Assembly (NCBI GenBank): GCA_028717985.1
Contig: JAQUMS010000071.1
Location: 1-6,552, forward strand
Direction of reading: 5' to 3'
Length of the DNA stretch: 6,552 nt
Source: Candidatus Omnitrophota bacterium
GTDB taxonomy: Bacteria; Omnitrophota; Gorgyraeia; Gygaellales; Profunditerraquicolaceae
The notes under the pieces were generated by a model. It was given only the letters and a program-made list of their open reading frames with translations, did no database searches and was not told the DNA's origin. Numbering within the stretch: the stretch's first letter is position 1; every line of letters begins with the position of its first letter. The translations under genes were made by a program, and so were the position numbers. Positions 1 through 6,500 of the stretch are shown here, in pieces.

Positions 1-534
1 ATTGACCGCGCAGGCGCGGATGTTATTGAGCAACTGGGTGGCTTGCCTTTGCGAGGGGGTAATTTCAACGAGTATGAACTTGCCGGGCTTTTAGGCTGGG
101 TACGTAACCACATAAAACGGACCGTTTCACGGTCCGAAGTAGAAACGGTGCTGGCAGGCGTTCCGGATAGTGATACGAATTTTATTATATCCAGGTTATT
201 CCGGAATCCGGAAGCACGGGAACTATTTCCCGATACAAAATTTAAACTTAAATTATCCGGTTTGTCTTTGTCTCTTTCTCAATACCAGGGATTGCTTACG
301 CTGTGGCAGCGGTCGTCACGCATGTTTATTCATGACGATATTAAAGAACAGACCGGCCTGGATATTGAAGAACTTGATCTGCGGATTCAACAGGGTGAAA
401 TCGCGGAAGTCATAATGGCTGCCCGGAAGGAACTTGAAAAGATTTATGCGGTGGTACGTGAAGAGGCGGCCGCGGGGCGCGCGGAATGTGTCAAAAAAAT
501 CAGTAAAGAACAGGCAGACACACATACTCAGCGG
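1..534 (+). repeat. Module A0, partial: back half of a type-A repeat
   Basis: Residues 1-178 align with the second half of modules A1 and A2, so the front half lies upstream of the window. A Gly-Leu-Pro start at 14-16 is followed by LAGLLGW at 27-33, matching LGGLYNW (335-341) and LGGLYGY (630-636). A segment around FRNPEARELF (67-76) matches the NP-containing segments FVNPDEKFLK and FENPGNEVLV. The end block has Asp113, then TGL at 118-120, Gly132 19 residues after the Asp, and Val137 five further on. All three other copies keep this Asp-Gly-Val spacing. Residues 140-178 are rich in Glu, Lys and Arg and probably form a long helix. The boundary at 178 is approximate. Confidence 0.85.
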
Positions 535-3500
535 AAGAAAAAGATTGAAAGCGGCATGAGCATGCCGATGTGGCTATCCGGGGAAACCGGAGCGGCGGAG
601 CGCGCGGCACGGGATTCAAACAGTGAAATCTGGGAACAGTCGTCATTTGAAGAAAAGGCCGAGATAGTAACCGGAGATTGTATTATTAAATTTAAAGAAA
701 GAGGTTTTTACCCCAACAATAATGAACTGGATAAAGAAAAAACACAATTTCTGCAGCGTTGGTTCAAAGGATCGATGTTCTCGTTCCTTGTGTATGCCGG
801 ATTTCTTGACCCCGCAAACGGTACTTACGACCTGAATTTAAAATTAAATCCGTGGTCGGTCATCCGTTTGCCGCGAGGGTTTCTCACGGAACGAAGCAAC
901 AGGGTACTGGCGTATATGTGGCTGGCGTTGAAAGACGACGCGGCGATCCTTAAAGACGCGCAATCGCTTATTTTCAGGCCTTCAGTGTATACCAATAATA
1001 TGCTTGGAGGGTTATACAACTGGTATAAGGACGCAGTCAGAGTTGATAAAGATAAATTCGCGGAAATCGTGGGGAAAGATAAACAGGAGGAAATCGCCGT
1101 AATGTTTTTTGTTAATCCCGATGAAAAATTCCTTAAGCCTGTTAATGATATCATGAAAAAACTGGCTGAATCCTCTCTCCCCGAACAGGCGAAGTCTGAG
1201 TTTATAAATCTCCTGCGGGCGTCATTCCGGGAAACGGTTAAAAAAGATATTCTTGATGAAACGGGATTATCCCTTGATGTTTTAGAAAAAGACATCAAGG
1301 CCGGGAATACGGAGGGTGTTATTGCCGTGATTCTTACGGCTCAGGGTATCCTGCATTCCGGGCTTGACGCGGCGTTGGAAAATAAGCGCGCCGCCGTTAT
1401 AAAACATCTGGAGGCGTTGAAAATAAGCTCCGCGCGTCAGCCGAAGAAATTACAGTATCATGTCAAGAAAACCGGCACGGATGTTTTGGGCAGTATTATA
1501 GTTCCGGAAACCTGGAAATCTCTTTCATTTGATGATAGAACCACGGTGCTTGCAGACGAGATATCCAAAAGAGTCGTCTCAGAGGGGGTATCTCCGGTAA
1601 TCAACGATTTTGATGAATCCTCCCGGACTTTCATGATTCGCTGGTTCGGCGGTTCGATATTCAGATTTATGCTGTTTGCCGGTTTTATGGAAAAATCATC
1701 ATATTTGTTTCATGAAACGGTCACGTATGAACCGTGGAAAGTCATACGGGTTTTGCCTCAGGGGTTTTGGGCCGCGCGCCAATTCCGTGTTTTGGGATAT
1801 ATATGGCTGGTTACCGTGCTGGGAGAAGATGCGTTGAAGGATGAAGAAGGGCTGCCGTTCAGCCAGAAATATTTTATTCAGCATCTCCTCGGAGGTTTAT
1901 ACGGGTATTACTATGAACAGCCGTTTACCATGGAACGGGAGAAGGTTACGCACATTTTTGGCGAATCATTTGATCTGACTGTCTTATTTGAAAATCCCGG
2001 CAATGAAGTATTGGTTCCGTTGCGTACTATGGGTAAAAAACTTGACGCCGCTGATTTGGATCCTGAAGTTCGCGCCCGGTTCTTAGAATACTGGAAGTCC
2101 GTCAGAAAAGAATTTTTGAAACAAGATATAACTGAGGAGACAGGACTAAATCCGGATGAAATTGAAACGCTGATTAAACAAGGCAAGGTTCAGGTTGTTC
2201 TTGAACACATGGCGGCGGTTTTACTGGCACACCGTAAAGCCGTTCTTGACTATTTTGCGAATGAGCGGAGAAGAATACAAAATGAAATAACTAAAAAGAT
2301 GGAGCGTAAAGCTTTAATATCCGGTGGTGAAGATCTGCCAATGAAAATGGGTGATGAGGAAGGTATGGCCCAGGATTTGACGCTTGATTCCGTGGATGAA
2401 AGTATTATCAATCTTTTCCGGGGAAGAGCCCGGGAGGGATTGATTCCTTTGTCATTGTCTGAAGCTGGGAATCTGCTCGGTCTGCAGGCGATAAAACTTG
2501 GAAAACGATTGAGGAAAATAAATCAAATACTTCATTCGCAGGGACAGGAGGAGATTCTCTACGGGCATGAAGCGCGTAACGCGTTTAAATTCGCTCTTAT
2601 TGCGCGTACCTATCAGGAATATATCGCGGATAACAACGGAGCGATCCCCACTCCTGAAAAACTCTCGGAGCTTATTAACGGTAAAAATACAGGGTTTATC
2701 GTTTCCGCGCACGACCTGCAGTATTATTACCTGCCTCAAATGAAGGAGGAGTATCCAACCAACGCCATGGTATTTGTTCGAAGGAAAGCGGTGCATAAAT
2801 ATGGATCCGTTATTGATGTGATGAAAGGCTTTGAAAATTTCATCGAGCTTCAATCACAGGGATCCGGGAAGGTGACTCCTTCAAGCCTTCACGGTCACAG
2901 CTACCGGCTTTTGGGGTTATTGCGTAAGCATCGGTTAATCCCTTCGGTAATTCAACTGGTACGTGCCGGATGGACTAAAGGGCGTCTTGAGCGTGATTTT
3001 GCATATGGCGATGACCTGGTCCGCACCAGGATCGGAGAGTTATATGATTATATTTCACTCCGGCTGAGAGAAGGACAACCTATTGACAAAGATACTATTA
3101 TACAATTCGACGCAGATCTTTTTAAGATAATGGACAGGCCGTTGATTGAGGGGGTGCTGCGATATGGAACCCGTGAAATGGGAAGGAAACGGTTTAATGA
3201 TCTTGACCGTGAATACGGGCAGGTTTCACGGGTTGCTTTAGTCAAAGCCGGATTGTTGTATTATTACCAATTGCGCCTTGCGAAGGCCAATCTTGAACGG
3301 TCCTGGATTGATCAATTGATTCGGGACGGGGATATAATCAATTTTGAGAAAATCGAAGGAACAAATTCTCACCATGAAATTGTGAGCGGCTGGTTTACTC
3401 CCGAAGAAATTAAAGATGAGTTTGAACGCCGGTCCGCCGTTTTGAAAACACGCGATATTCCGGTAACCACGGATACTATTCTTCTTGCGCGTATTGACGC

Positions 3501-6500
3501 TGAGCCCGGATTGTTTGAGAAAGAAATGGCGCAATTGGCAGAGATGCTTAACCGGCGGGATGTTGAGTTAATGGCTGGAGAATTGATCAGGAATATGGAA
3601 AAGAATGAACGGGTACGGAATATCCTTGGGGCTTTAAAACAAAAACATGAACGTTTAACAAGGACTTTAGAGCGAGGCGGTTTGGACAACCGTAATGCGC
3701 AAAAAATCGCCAATCGTCTTATCGGTGTGGCATCGGCGATAGACCTGGCCGTTCTTGAGGATGAAGCGATAGTTTCGGCTATAGCCCGGAAAGTTAAATC
3801 CGTGCTTATTCAATCGCCTGCGGCGGATGATTCGGATATTCATGCCGTGGGTAAGGCCGCCGGTAAAAAATCAGACCAGAAATTAAAAAGCCGGGCGATT
3901 GACGATGAAATTACGCGCATGCATCAGGAGCGTGAAGAACAGGGATTGATGCCTCCGACTGAAGCGGAAATCGGTGAAAAACTGGATTTGGTCCCTACCG
4001 CCATCGCCGCGCGCCTGAAAAAGATCAATGCGGTTCGCGTTTCCCGCGGTGAACCGCCTTTGCGGTCTTCCAAAGATGACTCTCAGGATTTTAAACTGCG
4101 GATTATCATCGAAACGTATAAGGAATGGCTCTCGTTATATACCGTTCCGCCTACCGCTCAGGAACTCGCCGAAATGATCAATAATAAGCAGAAAGGGTTT
4201 ACGGTAAGCCATTGGGACCTGAACGCGTATTATCTGAAAAAAATAAAAGAAAAATATCCCGTTGAAGCGCCTTATTTTATGAGGGAAACATCTCTTTCTC
4301 ACCGGGAATTGTTTGCGATTGCCCGGGAATTTGAACAAAAGAACGGATACCCAATAACTGAGGCGGAAGCGGCGAAAGAAATGAATACCCGCTCGTACGT
4401 GATCAGAAAGAATGCCGGTCTTATCAATGAGGCGTTAAGGGTGATCGGGCAGGCGGAAATAACCGTATTAAAGCGAAGGGTCGCTCAAGCGGGAGAACCG
4501 GCGAAATGGAGCGAAGGGGCTGAACGCCGCAAGATCGGGGACAGATACGCGTATTTGACGAATGTCATTATGGATTTTGAAGAATTTGTCGAGGCCAAAC
4601 AGCGGAATCGTGCCTGGATAAAACACTATGCTCTCAATAAATTCAACTTTACACTTGGCGAAGAACTAAAACGCCGGCGGTTAATTCCTTCCCTGATCGA
4701 ACTTGTTCAGTTGGGATGGGACCAAAAACGTATCGATCAGATTCTTGAATTCGGGGACGAAGAGATAAAAAAATCTGTTATGGTTTTATGCGGTATTATC
4801 CGGGGGTTAATAGCGGAAGAAAAAGAAATAAGCGAGGAAAATTTAAAAGAAGCCGATCCGGAATCATATATTACGGCAAATGTTGATTTATTCGCGGGAT
4901 TGATAAAACTGGAAATCAAGAAAATGACGGATGATGATTTTTACCGTCTGGATGAAATTCATGAACAAACGGGCGTTATGAAATTGAAAGAACTTGGATT
5001 GACAACGTATTACATGCTGCGCAATGACCGTGATACCGCCGAGCGGATACTTATTCAGCGTATATTCAGGGGCGAAAAAGAATTAAATCCTAAGCCGGGG
5101 GATGCCGGATATAGGGGAGAAAAAAGGATATATAGTATTATTAAGCGCTGGCTTGATCCCGCGAAAGTCAGGATTGAATATTCCAGAAGAGCGGAAATCC
5201 TGCATTCTCACGCGGTTCCTGTTAACAGTGAAACTATACTGTTGGTAAAAATAAACGCGGGAGAAGGCGCGTTTGAAAAAGCAGTTCAGGAGTATGTATC
5301 TTTTCAGGGTAAAACGGCCAGGTCAATAGCCGAGACCGTCTGGAAACGGATTGAGGAAATCCCATATCGCGGCGGTCCTCTTCCTGAATATTTGTCTGAC
5401 AGGAGAAAACCGTTATTTGAAGGTTTGGTTTCCGGAGGAATAAACAAAGAATTAGCGCCGATGTTCGTCAACAGGCTTTTATTTAATGCTTCCCGTATGG
5501 ACCTTGTATTTTTCAATGACAAAGCAATAGCTTTAGCTATGGGGAGCGTGATTCTGGAATACCTGACACAGCAAAATAAAAAAGTGAACCTTGCCGCTCA
5601 GCCGGTATGGCTTGAAGAAGAGACGGAGCTGGAAAGGATAGTCGGCGGCCTTCCTGAAGACTACTGGTATTACGCGTCTCCTGAAGAAATGATGATTATT
5701 ATTTCCGCAGCCGTTATCGAGCACGTGCGCTTGCGCGGTATGTACCCTAATCTGGATGATATGAAAAAAGAGCACGCGAATTTTATTAAAATTAATTTTG
5801 CCGGTTCGTTAATTCCTGTACTTACGTATGCCGGGTTTACAACGCGGGATTCCAGACTGTATGACGGAAGAATTATTCACCAGCCGTGGCTTGTGTTTAA
5901 GACTGTGCCTAAAATATTCGGATGGATTCACGGATATAACAGGGCTCGTGCGGATTTATGGCTTATTCTTCAACTTGAACGTGAGATACGAAAAACCGGG
6001 AATCTTCAGCTTATGGGAAAACATTTTTCCGACAACCGGCTGAATGGTTTGCATTACTGGTATACGGAACAGATTAAGAGCCGTAATAAACTTTTGGAAT
6101 CGCTTATTGCGGAGGATCTTATCCGGGAGGCTGATGGTGATCCTGCTGTTCTGAATAGCCGTGTTGCTTCCGGAGAACTGGAAGAGGTTATGAGGGATGT
6201 GCGAGAGAAAATAGAGATTTTGCAGGATAAAGTAAAACGGGCGCTGGAAGAAGAAAAATCAAAGGCCGCGGAAAAAGTAATGCTGGTTTCCCGGTCCGGA
6301 TATACCCCGAAAGGAAAACCAAAGGATGAGGGTTTGCGCGTGTATCTTGAGAGGCTTGACGCTGAGTCGAAAAGAGAACAATCCATCCGTGATTCTATAG
6401 CGCTTTATACCGGTATAATGGAAAAAACCACTCTTATCCTTGATTTGGAAGCCGCGTCTATCCATGCATCAGCTTTGTTTGCCTGCAGTAATGAAAATAT

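Larger units (their letters stand above)
2398..3360 (+). repeat. Module C1, front part of composite repeat CD1
   Basis: Residues 800-1120. The order of blocks is: a first helix-turn-helix-like unit (813-841); a second (884-919); a hydrophobic-basic block starting RLIPSVIQLVRAGW (978-991) with Gly1003 twelve residues after Trp991; and a helical block with KAGLLYYYQLR (1082-1092). Each has a counterpart in C2. In the 28 residues from Arg978, 13 are identical to C2 without a gap. Unlike C2 it has no extra unit after residue 919, so the LIPS block follows after about 58 residues instead of 139. HGH at 964-966 is not conserved in C2, so a metal site is unlikely. Function unknown. Confidence 0.85.
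3889..5124 (+). repeat. Module C2, front part of composite repeat CD2, with an insertion
   Basis: Residues 1297-1708 repeat C1. The first helix-turn-helix-like unit is at 1315-1343 and the second at 1385-1420. The LIPS block RLIPSLIELVQLGW (1560-1573) has Gly1585 twelve residues later, and the helical block has GLTTYYMLR (1666-1674). The offset from C1 is 501-502 before residue 1420 and 582 after, so about 81 residues have been gained here, or lost in C1. The extra part (about 1423-1503) carries another helix-turn-helix-like unit. YYxLR matches exactly at offset 582 (1088-1092 against 1670-1674). Function unknown. Confidence 0.85.

Noticed and set aside
118..136. Inverted repeat cggaccg-tttca-cggtccg, terminator-like hairpin
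   Set aside because: No T-tract follows and it sits inside an open coding frame. A 7-bp stem is expected by chance at this scale.
170..415. 81-codon plus-strand open frame in another frame
   Set aside because: It overlaps the conserved A0 blocks in frame +1, and its translation has no homology to the modules or any family I recognise.
1085..1104. Purine-rich aggagg followed by an in-frame ATG, a possible internal start
   Set aside because: The module structure continues unbroken upstream, and a start here would cut A1 in half. Purine-rich codons for Gln-Glu-Glu explain the motif.
825..1298. 157-codon open frame on the minus strand
   Set aside because: It lies antisense to conserved blocks of module A1, its translation is Ser/Arg-rich with no recognisable motif, and the plus-strand frame has repeat-based support. 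It is a shadow.
1272..1300. Inverted repeat ccttgatgt / acatcaagg with an 11-base loop
   Set aside because: It codes for part of the conserved end block of A1 and has no T-tract; the equivalent place in A2 has no such hairpin, so it is probably chance.
2890..2898. His-Gly-His (964-966) and His-Ser-His (1735-1737) as metal-binding or nuclease motifs
   Set aside because: Neither is conserved in the partner repeat copy, and no other metal ligands are found at suitable positions.
3238..3713. Two overlapping minus-strand frames of 98 and 114 codons
   Set aside because: Both are antisense to the helical end of C1 and to D1, which match C2 and D2 at fixed spacing on the plus strand. No ribosome-binding context or known domain was seen.
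4153..4260. Possible LexA DNA-binding domain
   Set aside because: Only the Pro-Thr cap and Glu-Leu-Ala helix recall LexA. No wing or Ser-Lys protease part follows, so I keep only the general helix-turn-helix-like call.
5828..6043. 71-codon plus-strand open frame in another frame
   Set aside because: It lies inside module A3, whose frame +1 residues match A1 and A2. It is a shadow.
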